A stretch of DNA of 64,000 nucleotides from Natrinema hispanicum (GTDB lineage Archaea > Halobacteriota > Halobacteria > Halobacteriales > Natrialbaceae). The stretch covers positions 62,001 through 126,000 of the forward strand of contig NZ_SHMP01000003.1 in NCBI RefSeq assembly GCF_004217335.1, in the 5' to 3' direction. Below the pieces are notes generated by a model, which saw only the letters and a program-made list of their open reading frames with translations, was not told the origin of the DNA and searched no databases. Below, piece after piece: positions 17,690-27,123 of the stretch; positions within the stretch are counted from its first letter, which is position 1, and the number at the start of each line of letters is the position of its first letter. A program made the translations under genes and the position numbers.

Positions 17690-18997
17690 ATGAGCACGAC
17701 CCCATCTACGGACGAGATGGCATCGGACGACGAGCTCGATTCGGCGCTGATCACCGCTCGCCGACAGCTCGAGCGTGCGGCGACGCACGTCGATGTTGAT
17801 CCCGGCGTCGTCGAGCGCCTGAAACACCCGACGCGCGTCCAGCAGGTGTCGGTACCCTTAGAGCGCGACGACGGCTCCGTCGAGGTGTTTACCGGCTATC
17901 GGGCCCAACACGACGACGTTCGCGGGCCCTACAAGGGCGGGCTTCGGTACCATCCGGAGGTGACCGCCGAGGAGTGTATCGGCCTCTCGATGTGGATGAC
18001 CTGGAAGTGTGCCGTGTTGGACCTGCCCTTCGGCGGCGGGAAAGGCGGTATCGCTGTCGATCCCAAGTCGTTGAGCGACGACGAGACCGAACGGCTCACC
18101 CGCCGGTTCGCCGAGGAACTGCGCAATATGGTCGGGCCGACCAAAGACGTTCCTGCACCGGATATGGGCACCGACGCCCAGACGATGGCCTGGTTTATGG
18201 ACGCCTACTCGATGCAACAGGGCGAGACCATCCCCGGCGTCGTCACCGGCAAGCCACCGGTCATCGGCGGCTCCTACGGTCGCGAGGAAGCCCCCGGTCG
18301 GTCGACCGCGATCATCGCCCGTGAAGCCGTCGACCACTACGATCGTGACCTCTCGAACACCACCGTCGCCGTCCAGGGCTTCGGCAGCGTCGGGGCCAAC
18401 GCAGCCCGCCTGCTCGAGGACTGGGGCGCGACCGTCGTCGCTGTCAGCGACGTCAACGGCGCGATTTACGACCCCGGCGGAATCGATGTCGACGCGATCC
18501 CGTCCCACGACGAGGAGCCGGAAGCCGTCACGAGCTACGCGACCGAGCTCGCCGACGGCGACAGCGCGCGCCGGCTCTCGAACGCGGACCTGCTCGAGCT
18601 CGACGTCGACGTGTTGATCCCGGCGGCCGTCGGCAACGTCATCACCGCCGACAACGCCGACGCTATCGCGGCCGACATCGTCGTCGAGGGCGCGAACGGC
18701 CCAACGACGTTCGCTGCCGACGCCATCTTAGAGGAGCGCGACATCCCAGTCGTGCCGGATATCCTCGCGAACGCGGGCGGCGTGACGGTGAGCTACTTCG
18801 AGTGGCTTCAGGACATCAACCGCCGCCAGTGGACGCTCGAGCGCGTCAACAGGGAACTCGAAGAACACATGCTCGATGCCTGGACCGACGTCCGTGCGGA
18901 GGTCGAGGACGGCGGGCTGACGTGGCGCGATGCCGCGTACGTGGTGGCGCTGTCCCGGGTGGCCGAGGCAAAGGAGACCCGCGGACTCTGGCCGTAG
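17690..18997 (+). CDS. gdhA: Glutamate dehydrogenase (NAD(P)-dependent, hexameric type)
   Basis: 435 residues from [10 protein letters not shown], with a 20-nt gap after doeA. The substrate-binding loop [10 protein letters not shown], the catalytic Lys motif [34 protein letters not shown] and the nucleotide-binding GFGSVG are all present. It interconverts glutamate and 2-oxoglutarate plus ammonia. Its position behind doeA makes sense because the downstream transaminases produce glutamate. Halobacteria usually carry several GDH genes, so this copy may be the catabolic one; the cofactor cannot be decided safely (the helix end after GFGSVG lacks a clear Glu). Confidence 0.93.
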   Translation: MSTTPSTDEMASDDELDSALITARRQLERAATHVDVDPGVVERLKHPTRVQQVSVPLERDDGSVEVFTGYRAQHDDVRGPYKGGLRYHPEVTAEECIGLSMWMTWKCAVLDLPFGGGKGGIAVDPKSLSDDETERLTRRFAEELRNMVGPTKDVPAPDMGTDAQTMAWFMDAYSMQQGETIPGVVTGKPPVIGGSYGREEAPGRSTAIIAREAVDHYDRDLSNTTVAVQGFGSVGANAARLLEDWGATVVAVSDVNGAIYDPGGIDVDAIPSHDEEPEAVTSYATELADGDSARRLSNADLLELDVDVLIPAAVGNVITADNADAIAADIVVEGANGPTTFAADAILEERDIPVVPDILANAGGVTVSYFEWLQDINRRQWTLERVNRELEEHMLDAWTDVRAEVEDGGLTWRDAAYVVALSRVAEAKETRGLWP

Positions 18998-19084
18998 CCG
19001 ACCGCGACACTCGCCCGCGCAGGTCCCTGTCACGACCTGTTGGAAAGGAAAGGGCTCATGTCCCATCGGGGATATGATCCGATA

Positions 19085-19738
19085 ATGGCGTCGTGGAAGC
19101 GAGTATTCGCGAGCGGGCTGATTCTCATTGGGCCGATATTCGTTACGCTGTACGTCGTGTATCGGGCCTACGCGATCGTGGCGGGGATCACGCCGACGGC
19201 CGTGGTCGATGCACAGGCCTTGCAGGGCGTCATCGACAACGAGCCAACTCGGTTGGCTATCGCCCACGTCCTTCGGCTTGCGATCTCGCTGACCGTCTTC
19301 GTGCTGGTGACGATCGTAATCGGCACCCTGACCCGGACGACGGTCGGTGATCTCTTCGCCCGCAGCGTCGACAGCGTCGCGAACCGCCTCCCGGGGCTCC
19401 GGGTCGTCTACAACGCGTCGAAGATCGCCGCCGAAACCACGATCGGCGAGGAACAGGCCCTTCAGGAACCCGTCAGAGTCAAGAGTTGGGATGGGAAGGA
19501 GCTACCAGCGTTCAAGACCGGACACACGACCAGCGACGGCCGAACGGTGCTTTTCATTCCGACGGCACCGAACATCTCCTCCGGATTCGTCGTCGAAGCC
19601 GAGGACGACCGCATTACTGAAACGGACGAGCGCGTCGACGAAGTGCTCGCGCGGGTCCTGAGCGGCGGGTTCGGTGAGTCGACCCATCCACAACTGGCCA
19701 CCCAGTCGGACCGATCCGAGACGCCTGACGAGGAGTGA
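19085..19738 (+). CDS. DUF502 family membrane protein
   Basis: 217 residues from MASWKRVFASGLILIGPIFVTLYVVY. Two N-terminal helices (about 10-35 and 60-85) are followed by a conserved soluble domain with RVVYNASKIAAETT, TGHTTSDGRTVLFIPTAPNISSGFVVEAEDD. This is the DUF502 pattern found in many bacteria and haloarchaea; the function is unknown and has been linked loosely to membrane homeostasis. The C-terminal tail is Ser/Thr-rich and acidic. It is convergent with the dehydrogenase at 19754. Confidence 0.88.
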   Translation: MASWKRVFASGLILIGPIFVTLYVVYRAYAIVAGITPTAVVDAQALQGVIDNEPTRLAIAHVLRLAISLTVFVLVTIVIGTLTRTTVGDLFARSVDSVANRLPGLRVVYNASKIAAETTIGEEQALQEPVRVKSWDGKELPAFKTGHTTSDGRTVLFIPTAPNISSGFVVEAEDDRITETDERVDEVLARVLSGGFGESTHPQLATQSDRSETPDEE

Positions 19739-19753
19739 TCGGTTGCACCGGTC

Positions 19754-20725
19754 TCAGGTCGAGTCGGGCCGGACCACCGCGTTCTCGAGGTCACCGCCGG
19801 TCTCGAGCGCCTCGACGTTTTCGGCGACGATGTCGGCCAGCCGATCCCAGTGCTTTGGCGTGTGACCGCCGGTGTGTGGGGTGATCAGACAGTTCTCGAG
19901 GTCCCACAGTGGGTGGTCAGCCGGCAGCGGTTCGGGGTCGGTCACGTCGAGGGCAGCCCCGCGAATGCTCTCGACCTGGAGCGCCGAGACGAGCGCGTCG
20001 GTGTCGACGATCCCGCCGCGGGCCGCGTTAATGACGACAGCATTCGGGGGCAGCGTCGCTAGTTCTTCTTCGCCGACGAGCCCGCGGGTCAGGCCGTTCA
20101 GTGGACAGGCGAGGACGACGTAGTCGCTGCGTGAAAACGCCTCGTGGATGTCGGCCTCGTCGAAGCCGAGCACCTCGTCGGTCGGGCCACCCTTGGACGG
20201 CGTATACCGAATGCCGATCGTCTCGACCTCGAACCCCTCGAGACGCTTGGTGATTTCCTGCCCGATCGAGCCGAGGCCGACGATCGTGACAGTACTGTCA
20301 GTAAACTCGAACGATTGGAAGTGTCGCCACTCGCCGTTTCGCTTGCGCCGCCACCCCTCGTGGAGCCGGCGTGCGAACACGAGCATGTTGCCAATCGCCT
20401 GCTCGGCGATGCCGGGCGCGTGGATACCGCCGGCGTTCGTGACGGCGACGCCGTGGTCGGCCAGTGCATCCACCGGCACGTGGTCCGTGCCGGCGAAGGT
20501 ACACGCAAAGAGTTCGAGCCGGTCGGCACGCTCGAGGAGGTTCGTCTCAATCGTGATGCCAGTCACGACCCGGGCCTGTGGGACGAGTTCGCGTTCCGTT
20601 TTGGGCGTCCGTGCAAGCGCGACGGTGTGGTCGGGAAGCCGCTCGCGCAGCGTATCGGCGTACGATTCCATCGACAGTCCTTCCGTCCCCTCTCGCAGAA
20701 CAACGATGTCTGGATTCGTGTGCAT
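19754..20725 (-). CDS. D-2-hydroxyacid dehydrogenase
   Basis: 323 residues from MHTNPDIVVLREG; the frame is open 66 codons upstream over the neighbouring promoter, which I reject. It has the Rossmann motif GLGSIG, the catalytic Arg in INAARGGIVD, the Glu in DPEPLP and the His in ITPHTGGHTP, the triad of NAD-dependent 2-hydroxyacid dehydrogenases. It oxidises or reduces a 2-hydroxy/2-oxo acid, substrate unknown. It is divergent from the M20 hydrolase gene (20854), with only 128 nt between starts, so they may share a control region with the TTGTGTAC motif. A 2-oxo acid from the adjacent ammonia-lyase would be a plausible substrate (inference). Confidence 0.88.
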   Translation of the reverse strand: MHTNPDIVVLREGTEGLSMESYADTLRERLPDHTVALARTPKTERELVPQARVVTGITIETNLLERADRLELFACTFAGTDHVPVDALADHGVAVTNAGGIHAPGIAEQAIGNMLVFARRLHEGWRRKRNGEWRHFQSFEFTDSTVTIVGLGSIGQEITKRLEGFEVETIGIRYTPSKGGPTDEVLGFDEADIHEAFSRSDYVVLACPLNGLTRGLVGEEELATLPPNAVVINAARGGIVDTDALVSALQVESIRGAALDVTDPEPLPADHPLWDLENCLITPHTGGHTPKHWDRLADIVAENVEALETGGDLENAVVRPDST

Positions 20726-20785
20726 GTGGATCGTGGTCACGTCATCGCGACGCGTTGTCCGACGATTGTCAGCAGCCGACTTATC

Positions 20786-20799
20786 CTTTTTGTGTACCC
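20786..20799 (+). promoter_or_regulatory. TTGTGTACC motif upstream of the M20 hydrolase gene
   Basis: TTTTTGTGTACCCA matches the half-site TTGTGTAY found in the promoters of the class III transaminase (25305-25321) and the BCCT carrier (27224-27240). It is a putative binding site for a common regulator. Confidence 0.35.
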
Positions 20800-20853
20800 A
20801 TCGTAAACGACAACTGTGTATAGTTAAGATAGTGGGGCACGTCATCAGCCCAC

Positions 20854-22152
20854 ATGAGCGAGCCAGTGCGCAATCGCCTCGTTTCCGTTCGACGGCGTCT
20901 CCACCGCCACCCCGAACCCGCATGGCGCGAGTTTACCACCACTGCCCGGCTCGTCGACGAGATCCGTTCGATCGGCGTCGACGAACTCGCTGTCGGCTCG
21001 GCGGCCTACGACCCCGCCGACCGGATGGCTGTTCCCGACGCCGACCTCGAGCCGTGGCGCGAACGCGCCCGCGAGCGAGGTGTCGACGAGGATCTGCTCG
21101 AGCAGCTGTCCGGCGGCACCACTGGCGCGGTCGCCGTCGTAGAGCGCGGTGAGGGACCGGCGATCGGCCTGCGCGTCGACATCGACGGCCTATTCATCGA
21201 GGAATCGACCGACGGAGAACACGTCCCCGCTGCCGAGGGCTTTCGCTCGGAGATCGACGGCACGATGCACGCCTGCGGCCACGACGCCCACATGACCTGG
21301 GGGCTGGCCGCGCTCGAGGCGATCGCCGAGAGCGACTTTTCGGGACGCTTGGTCGTCTTCTTCCAACCAGCCGAGGAGACCGGCGGCGGGGGCTGTCCGA
21401 TGGCAAAAAGCGAGTACGCCGACGGACTGGACTACCTGCTCGCGGTCCACGTCGGCCTCGACCACCCGACCGGCGAGGTCGTCGCAGGCATCGAAAAGCC
21501 GCTGGCGATGTGCCACGTCGACGCGACGATCGAAGGAACGTCCGCCCACGCGGGCAAAGCACCCAACAAGGGGGCAAACGCCATGCACGCCATGGGAACG
21601 GCGATCGAGAACGCCTACGGCATCCCCCGGCACAGCGACGGCATGACCCGCGTGAACATCGGGAAGGCTGAGGCCGGCACCGCGAGCAACGTCATCGCCG
21701 AGCGCGCCCACATGGAAGCCGAAGCCCGTGGCGAGACGACTGAACTGATGGCATACACGAAACGGCGGCTCGAGCGCACGATCCGATCGGCGGCGGAGCT
21801 ACACGGCTGCCGAGCCGAGGTCGACGTGGTCAGCGAGTCGCCCCGCGCCGATAGCGATCCCGAGCTGCAGCAGATCGTCAGCGACGTCGCCGGCGGCGTC
21901 GCAGGAATCGAACGCGTGCTACCGGCTGCCGACTTCGGTGCGAGCGAGGACGCGACCTTCCTGATGGAGCGCGTCCAAGACGATGGCGGCCTCGCCTCAT
22001 ATCTGATCGTTGGCACCGACCACCCGACGAGTCATCACACGCCCACCTTCGACGTCGACGAGCGCAGCCTCACACACGGTGTCGACGTGCTCGTCGAGAC
22101 GATCCGCGAACTCGAGCGTCGGCATCCAGTTCCACGAGAGGACAACGAATGA
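20854..22152 (+). CDS. M20 family metallo-deacylase (amidohydrolase), first copy
   Basis: 432 residues. The M20D motifs RRLHRHPEPAWRE, ACGHDAHM (metal ligand Cys/His), FQPAEETGGGG (Glu-Glu), DHPTGEVVAG and the last His GTDHPTSHHTPTF are in order. A segment of about 45 residues (ADRMAVPDADLEPWRERARERG) is inserted between the first helix and the metal site and is also present in the paralogue at 28313. Relatives cleave N-acyl amino acids. DoeB2-type deacetylases acting on N-acetyl-diaminobutyrate are in this family, so deacetylation of the DoeA product is a reasonable role. The stop overlaps the next gene's ATG by 4 nt. Confidence 0.85.
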   Translation: MSEPVRNRLVSVRRRLHRHPEPAWREFTTTARLVDEIRSIGVDELAVGSAAYDPADRMAVPDADLEPWRERARERGVDEDLLEQLSGGTTGAVAVVERGEGPAIGLRVDIDGLFIEESTDGEHVPAAEGFRSEIDGTMHACGHDAHMTWGLAALEAIAESDFSGRLVVFFQPAEETGGGGCPMAKSEYADGLDYLLAVHVGLDHPTGEVVAGIEKPLAMCHVDATIEGTSAHAGKAPNKGANAMHAMGTAIENAYGIPRHSDGMTRVNIGKAEAGTASNVIAERAHMEAEARGETTELMAYTKRRLERTIRSAAELHGCRAEVDVVSESPRADSDPELQQIVSDVAGGVAGIERVLPAADFGASEDATFLMERVQDDGGLASYLIVGTDHPTSHHTPTFDVDERSLTHGVDVLVETIRELERRHPVPREDNE

Positions 22153-23390
22153 CCGAGGGCAGCGACCCCCGCGTTACCCTCGCAGACGTCGAAGCCGCTC
22201 GAGAGCGCATCGCGGACGTGGTCCACCGGACGCCACTCGATACTTCGCGGACGTTTGCCGAGTTGAGCAATGCGGCCTCGGTCGGGCTCAAACTCGAGAA
22301 CGTCCAGCGGACAGGATCCTTCAAGATCCGCGGAGCGTACAACAAGATGGCCCAGCTTTCGGACGCAGAGCGCGAGGCAGGGGTTATCGCCTCGAGCGCG
22401 GGCAATCACGCCCAAGGTGTTGCGCTGGCCGGCGACCTGCTCGATATCGAGACGACGATCGTCGTCCCCGAGGTCACTCCCGCAGCGAAGATCGAGGCCA
22501 CCCGCAGCTATGGGGCTGCGGTGGTTGTGGAGGGAGACATCTACGAACGCTCCTACGAATTCGCGCTCGAGCGCGCTGCAGAGACTGGCGAGACGTTCGT
22601 CCACCCCTTCGATGACGCGGCCATCGTCGCCGGCCAGGGAACGATCGGCCTCGAGTTGCTCGAGCAATACCCCGACCTCGATACCGTGCTGGTCGCTATC
22701 GGCGGCGGCGGGCTCATCTCGGGCATCGGAACGGTCCTGAAGGCTGCCGAGCACGACGTTCGGGTGATCGGGGTCCAGCCAGCGGGAGCCACCCACGCGA
22801 AGCCGTCGCTCGAGTGCGGCGAGATCCGCGAGCTCCAGAGCGTCGATACCGTCGCGGAGGGGATCGCGGATACGCGCATGCTCGAGACGACCTTCGAAAT
22901 CGCTCGCGAGGTCGTCGACGACGTAGTGAGCGTGAGCGACCGAGAGATCGCCGCCGCGGTGACCCTGTTGGCTGAACGCGCGAAGACCGTCGCCGAAAGC
23001 GCCGGGGCTGCCCCGCTGGCTGCCGCGCTCTCGGACGAGTTAGCGCTGGAAGGTGCGCACGTCGGCGTCGTGATCTCGGGCGGAAACGTAAATCTCACCG
23101 AGCACGCCGAACTCACGCGGACGGGATTGTGCGAACTCGAGCGCTATACCGAGGCCCGACTCGCACTCGAGGGGTGGCCGACCACGGTTGGCGACGTGGT
23201 CGAGGTGGTCGAAGCCGAGGGAGCCGAACTGGATATTCTCGAGCGCGCGCGTCGAACGGGTGACGACCACCCCAACCGGACGCCGGTCACGATCGGACTC
23301 GAGGGAAGTGGCCTGGAGCATCTCAACGGCGTGCTCGAGGCACTAGCGGGACTCGAGGGCGTGTCGGTCGTCGAGCGGTCGCTCGAGTGA
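22149..23390 (+). CDS. Threonine ammonia-lyase / EutB-like PLP enzyme
   Basis: 413 residues with a fold-type II PLP domain. The Lys sits in TGSFKIRGAYNKM, the substrate loop is SAGNHAQGVAL and the phosphate loop is GGGGLISGI. A C-terminal domain after residue ~320 (NRTPVTIGLEGSGLEHLNGVLEALAGLEGVSVVE) looks like a degenerate ACT domain. Threonine ammonia-lyases give 2-oxobutyrate. EutB proteins of the same fold act on a hydroxyectoine-derived hydroxy amino acid. It is translationally coupled to the M20 gene (ATGA), which favours a catabolic role over isoleucine synthesis. A second, more standard copy with RidA is at 59135. Confidence 0.85.
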   Translation: MTEGSDPRVTLADVEAARERIADVVHRTPLDTSRTFAELSNAASVGLKLENVQRTGSFKIRGAYNKMAQLSDAEREAGVIASSAGNHAQGVALAGDLLDIETTIVVPEVTPAAKIEATRSYGAAVVVEGDIYERSYEFALERAAETGETFVHPFDDAAIVAGQGTIGLELLEQYPDLDTVLVAIGGGGLISGIGTVLKAAEHDVRVIGVQPAGATHAKPSLECGEIRELQSVDTVAEGIADTRMLETTFEIAREVVDDVVSVSDREIAAAVTLLAERAKTVAESAGAAPLAAALSDELALEGAHVGVVISGGNVNLTEHAELTRTGLCELERYTEARLALEGWPTTVGDVVEVVEAEGAELDILERARRTGDDHPNRTPVTIGLEGSGLEHLNGVLEALAGLEGVSVVERSLE

Positions 23391-23478
23391 TTGCTGGCCG
23401 TGTCCGGCGATCGATGATCGATTACCGCAGCGGAGATGTCACCAAAATAATTTAAATACCCATCCAACAAATCAGTGT

Positions 23479-23769
23479 GTGAATCGATCCCTCCTCTATC
23501 ACGTCTCGCAGATGGTCGTCGGTGGCGGCCTCGTGATGATCGCCGTCTCGAATTTTTTGTCGGGAAATCCCGACGGTGTCAGGTTGTCCATTAGTTCGGT
23601 ACTGATGATCGTTGGCGGTGTCGGGGTTCTGATCGGAAACGGCTACCACGTCCTGACTGGGAACGTCGATCGCGTCGAGCTCGGTCCTGTGTCCATCTGG
23701 CTCTCTGTGGTGGCTGCGATTCTCATCCTCCTCGCGGGAGTACTGCAACTTCTGCTACTGCTGGGGTAA
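23479..23769 (+). CDS. Small membrane protein with three helices
   Basis: 96 residues with a GTG start (GTGAATCGATCC). Hydrophobic helices are at about residues 10-28, 36-60 and 70-95, separated by Gly- and Asp-containing turns (GNPDGVR, LTGNVDRVEL). The composition fits a small haloarchaeal membrane protein; no family is recognised. A good TATA-like ATTTAAATA lies about 28 bp upstream, supporting a leaderless start. It separates the ammonia-lyase from the convergent transaminase gene. Confidence 0.65.
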   Translation: MNRSLLYHVSQMVVGGGLVMIAVSNFLSGNPDGVRLSISSVLMIVGGVGVLIGNGYHVLTGNVDRVELGPVSIWLSVVAAILILLAGVLQLLLLLG

Positions 23770-23943
23770 GCGACTGCTGCTCTCGCCGCTGGAGCGTTTA
23801 TTGCATGTCGCGTCCACCTCACTCGAGGCAACGAAGTAGCGCGGTGCAGTGAATCAATATCTGTGTATCGCACCGGCGAGCGAACGTCACCGACCGCCAC
23901 CGAACCGCGTGTAGAAACGAAAATCGATCGTCGAGCGAGAGCC

Positions 23944-25305
23944 TTACGCGACCGTCGCGCTCGGGCTGACGGCCGCGATCGCCTCGAGAAAGATCCCCGT
24001 TCCCAACTCGATCTCGCGCTCGGTCGCGTCAAGCGGTGGGAGCAGCCGAATCGTTTTCTCCCCACAGCCGAGCGTCAACAGCCCGCGTTCGAGGGCAGCT
24101 TCGACCACGGCGTCCCGACGGTCTGCTGTATCGAACTCGACGGCGAGCATCAGCCCCTTACCGCGGACGTCCACGACGGAGTCGGGTGCGTCGTCGCGAA
24201 TGCGTTCTTTTGCTTGCTTGCCGCGCCGAGTCGCGTTGTCGAGGAGGTCGTACTCGTCGATGGCCTCGAGGGTAAAGGCCCCCATCATCGAGCCGAGCAG
24301 GTCGCCGCCGCCGAACGTCGACCCCAAGCGGTTCTTCTCGTCGGGGAACACGTCGGAACGGGCGATGGTCGCGCCGACGCGCAAGGCCTTCGCGCTGGCG
24401 ATGACGTCCGGCTCGATCGGGTAGTGATCGGAAGCCCAGATCTCGCCGGTACGGCCGATCCCGGCCTGGATTTCGTCGACAACCAGTGGGATGTCGTATT
24501 CGTCGGTGACGGCCGCAATCTCCTGCATGAACGCCTCGCTGGGGAAGCGGTAGCCGCCGACGCCCTGAATCGGCTCGAGCGCGAGGAACGCGATCTCGTC
24601 GGGGTCGACGTGGCCGCCTTCGGGTGCGAGCATGCCCCGGAGTTGCGAACCGCCGCCTGCGAAGAAGCCACAGTCACAGCTGTCGGCATCACAGCCACGA
24701 TCAGCACAGAACGGCACCGTCTCGATCCCGTCGATCTGGGGATAGTTGCGGGTGTAGACCGATTTGGACTTGGTGATCGACAACGTGCCGAGGGTGCGGC
24801 CGTGGAAACTGCCCGAAAAGGCGATGCCGTACTTCGCGGGCGCGCGGTAGTCGTTCGTGATCTTCATCGCGTTCTCCATGGCCTCCGCGCCGGAGTTCGA
24901 GAGGAAGACGGTGTCCATCCCGTACTGACTCGAGACATCGGTAAGTTTCTCCATGAGGTGGCTCGAGCCCGGCACCGTCGATTCCTTGGGGGAGGGGCCG
25001 GAGCCGAAGTACATGTCCTGCCCGGCGATCTTCAGCGGCTCGACGAGGTCGAACTCACGGACCTTTGTGAGGACCTTCTCGTTGTTGTAGCCGAGTGGGG
25101 CCGCACCGATGTGGCAGGTGAAATCGAGCAGGACGTTCCCGTCGACGTCGGTGACGAACGGGCCGTCGGCCGCCTGGGTTATGTCCCAGACGAACTCGTG
25201 AGAATACTCGCTGGGCGCGGAGTACTCCTGATGGAAGTTCACCCACTGCTTGGCGTTCGGACCCGGAAGCGCGTCCGCGTCGGGTTCCGCCGTGTCCCTA
25301 TCCAT
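23944..25305 (-). CDS. Class III aminotransferase with a four-cysteine cluster
   Basis: 453 residues from MDRDTAEPDADAL. Fold-type I PLP motifs are SNSGAEAMENAMK, GSFHGRTLGTLSIT, the Asp in LVVDEIQAGIGRTG and the Schiff-base Lys at 306 (ASAKALR). Residues 200-212 hold four cysteines spaced C-x4-C-x4-C-x-C, unusual for GabT/ArgD-like enzymes but seen in some archaeal broad-range aminotransferases. The substrate is unknown; omega-amino acids or diaminobutyrate are plausible. The start is preceded by a TATA-like TTTTAATG 27 nt upstream (leaderless), and a TACACA/TGTGTA palindrome overlaps the start. It is downstream of the BCCT carrier. Confidence 0.85.
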   Translation of the reverse strand: MDRDTAEPDADALPGPNAKQWVNFHQEYSAPSEYSHEFVWDITQAADGPFVTDVDGNVLLDFTCHIGAAPLGYNNEKVLTKVREFDLVEPLKIAGQDMYFGSGPSPKESTVPGSSHLMEKLTDVSSQYGMDTVFLSNSGAEAMENAMKITNDYRAPAKYGIAFSGSFHGRTLGTLSITKSKSVYTRNYPQIDGIETVPFCADRGCDADSCDCGFFAGGGSQLRGMLAPEGGHVDPDEIAFLALEPIQGVGGYRFPSEAFMQEIAAVTDEYDIPLVVDEIQAGIGRTGEIWASDHYPIEPDVIASAKALRVGATIARSDVFPDEKNRLGSTFGGGDLLGSMMGAFTLEAIDEYDLLDNATRRGKQAKERIRDDAPDSVVDVRGKGLMLAVEFDTADRRDAVVEAALERGLLTLGCGEKTIRLLPPLDATEREIELGTGIFLEAIAAVSPSATVA

Positions 25306-25321
25306 ACACAATTTATGTGTA
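25305..25321. promoter_or_regulatory. Palindrome at the transaminase transcription start
   Basis: TACACA and TGTGTA, perfect 6-bp half-sites separated by 5 nt, lie between the TATA-like element (about 25331-25338) and the start codon, as expected for an operator of a repressor. A related sequence is upstream of the BCCT gene. Confidence 0.5.
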
Positions 25322-25458
25322 CCACATACATTAAAACTTGTTATGGGTTAGCGAAGGGAGCGGAGCATCACGGTCGACTCCCCAACCACGTCAAAAAGGA
25401 GAGCAGCATGACAGCCGACACGAATCGTCAGCCCGTGTGATAGCGGGAGACGGCCGGC

Positions 25459-27123
25459 TCAATCGTCGTCCGACTCGACGGGGCCGCCGGGACCGGACGG
25501 TGACTCCGATTCGGCCGGCCGGCTCGAGCCGACGAGCACGGTTTCGTCTTGCAGCAGCACGCGGCCGTACTCTGAACCGAAGTCCTTGATCAACGCGAGC
25601 ATCGAGAGGAAGCAGACGAACGCGAAGGGCGTCCCGGTAATGATCGCCGCCTGCTGGAGCGTGTTCGCGCTGCCGGTGCCGCCGAGGATCATCAAGATTG
25701 CGGCGGTCATCCCGAGGACGACGCCCCAGAAGATCCGGTTGATCGTCGACGGGCGGGCCTTGCCGCCGGTCGTCATCATCGAGACGGCAAGCGTCGAGGA
25801 GTCCGCCGACGTGACGAAGAACGTCGTCACGAGGATCATGAAGGCCAGCATGAAGATCGATCCCATGGGGAACGTCTCGAACAGGATGAACCCGGAGACC
25901 TCCGCGCCCTGTTCGCCGGCGATCACCGCGCTGAAGTCGGCGATCCCGTTGTGGTGGGCCCAGACGGAGGTGCCGCCGACGAACGTGAACCACGGAATGG
26001 TGGCTGCCGAGGTGGCGACGATTCCGGTAAACGCGACTTCCCGGACGGTCCGTCCCTTGGAGATACGAGCGATGAACAGGCCCGCGAAGGGCGACCACGA
26101 GAGCGCCCACGCCCAGTAGAAGACGGTCCAGGCGTTCATCCAACTCGTCGCCTCCGGATTCCCCGCACCCATTGGACCGGCACCGGTAAAGAGGCTCATC
26201 GAGACGAAATCGGAGATCATCCCGCCGAAGGCCTGCGTGCCGAGCAGGATCAAGAACAGCGTCGGGCCGACGATGAACGTCGCAAACATGAGGAGGACGA
26301 ACAGCACCATGTTGAAGTTCGAGAGCCGGCGAATCCCCTTGTTGACTCCGAGCACCATCGAGGTGGTAAACAGTAAAGTCATAAATGTCACCACGAGAAG
26401 GATCCCGATGTTCCCCATGCTGATTCCCCATTGGTACTCGAGCCCGGTGACGAACTGACTCCCGATGAAGCCAAGCGACGTGGCCACGCCGCCGATCGTC
26501 GCGAAGACGGCGAGGATGTCGACGACTTTCGCGAACGGCCCGTCGAGATTCTCAGCGCCGATGATCGGTGTCAGCGCCGATGATACCCGTAGCGGGACGT
26601 TATCGTAATTGTACGCGAAGTAGCCGATCGCGATTCCCATGATGGTGAACACTGCGAGTTGGGGCAGCGCCCAGTGGAACAGCGTCTGCTGGATGGCGAT
26701 GGTCATCGCTTCGGCCGATCCACCTTCCACGCCGCCGAACAGCGGTGAGGGACTGTCGTAGTAGAACAGCGCCTCGGTCGGGCCCCAGAAGACGACACCC
26801 GCCGCGAACCCTGCGGAATACAGCATCGCGAAAAACGACAGGAAGCTGTATTCCGGCGACTCGTCACCCAGTCTGATCGACCCCCACGGACCAATGATCA
26901 GGAACAACAGGAAGACGACGATCAGGAACACGATCAACAGCAGTGCCCAGTTGAACGCGCCGAGCAGCTGATCGTTCAGCGTCGAAATCCCGCTCTCGAC
27001 AGTGCTCGGGCTAATGAAGAACGCCGCGATCACCCCGACGGTCAACAACGCGCCGAACAGGAAGACCGTCGTATCGATCTCCTCGCGGAACTCATCAACC
27101 ATCCCCTTCTCAGCGCCACTCAT
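25459..27123 (-). CDS. BCCT family transporter (betaine/carnitine/choline-type carrier)
   Basis: 554 residues with about 12 helices and long charged termini. The BCCT signature is present (NAWTVFYWAWALSWSPFAG, then ISKGRTVREV). In betaine carriers such as BetP the motif has a Trp-Trp pair. Here the second Trp is replaced by Ala (W339-A340), and the glycine stretch is G-F-A-A-G (105-109) instead of GMGIG. This points to a substrate other than glycine betaine, possibly ectoine, another zwitterion or an amino acid. The C-terminal tail is acidic. It is followed by the class III transaminase on the same strand, with 150 nt between. Confidence 0.92.
   Translation of the reverse strand: MSGAEKGMVDEFREEIDTTVFLFGALLTVGVIAAFFISPSTVESGISTLNDQLLGAFNWALLLIVFLIVVFLLFLIIGPWGSIRLGDESPEYSFLSFFAMLYSAGFAAGVVFWGPTEALFYYDSPSPLFGGVEGGSAEAMTIAIQQTLFHWALPQLAVFTIMGIAIGYFAYNYDNVPLRVSSALTPIIGAENLDGPFAKVVDILAVFATIGGVATSLGFIGSQFVTGLEYQWGISMGNIGILLVVTFMTLLFTTSMVLGVNKGIRRLSNFNMVLFVLLMFATFIVGPTLFLILLGTQAFGGMISDFVSMSLFTGAGPMGAGNPEATSWMNAWTVFYWAWALSWSPFAGLFIARISKGRTVREVAFTGIVATSAATIPWFTFVGGTSVWAHHNGIADFSAVIAGEQGAEVSGFILFETFPMGSIFMLAFMILVTTFFVTSADSSTLAVSMMTTGGKARPSTINRIFWGVVLGMTAAILMILGGTGSANTLQQAAIITGTPFAFVCFLSMLALIKDFGSEYGRVLLQDETVLVGSSRPAESESPSGPGGPVESDDD

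Noticed and set aside
23863-25440. A 525-residue open frame on the plus strand across the transaminase gene
   Set aside because: It is antisense to a gene with clear PLP motifs. GC-rich haloarchaeal genes often leave long open antisense frames, and its product has no recognisable domain.
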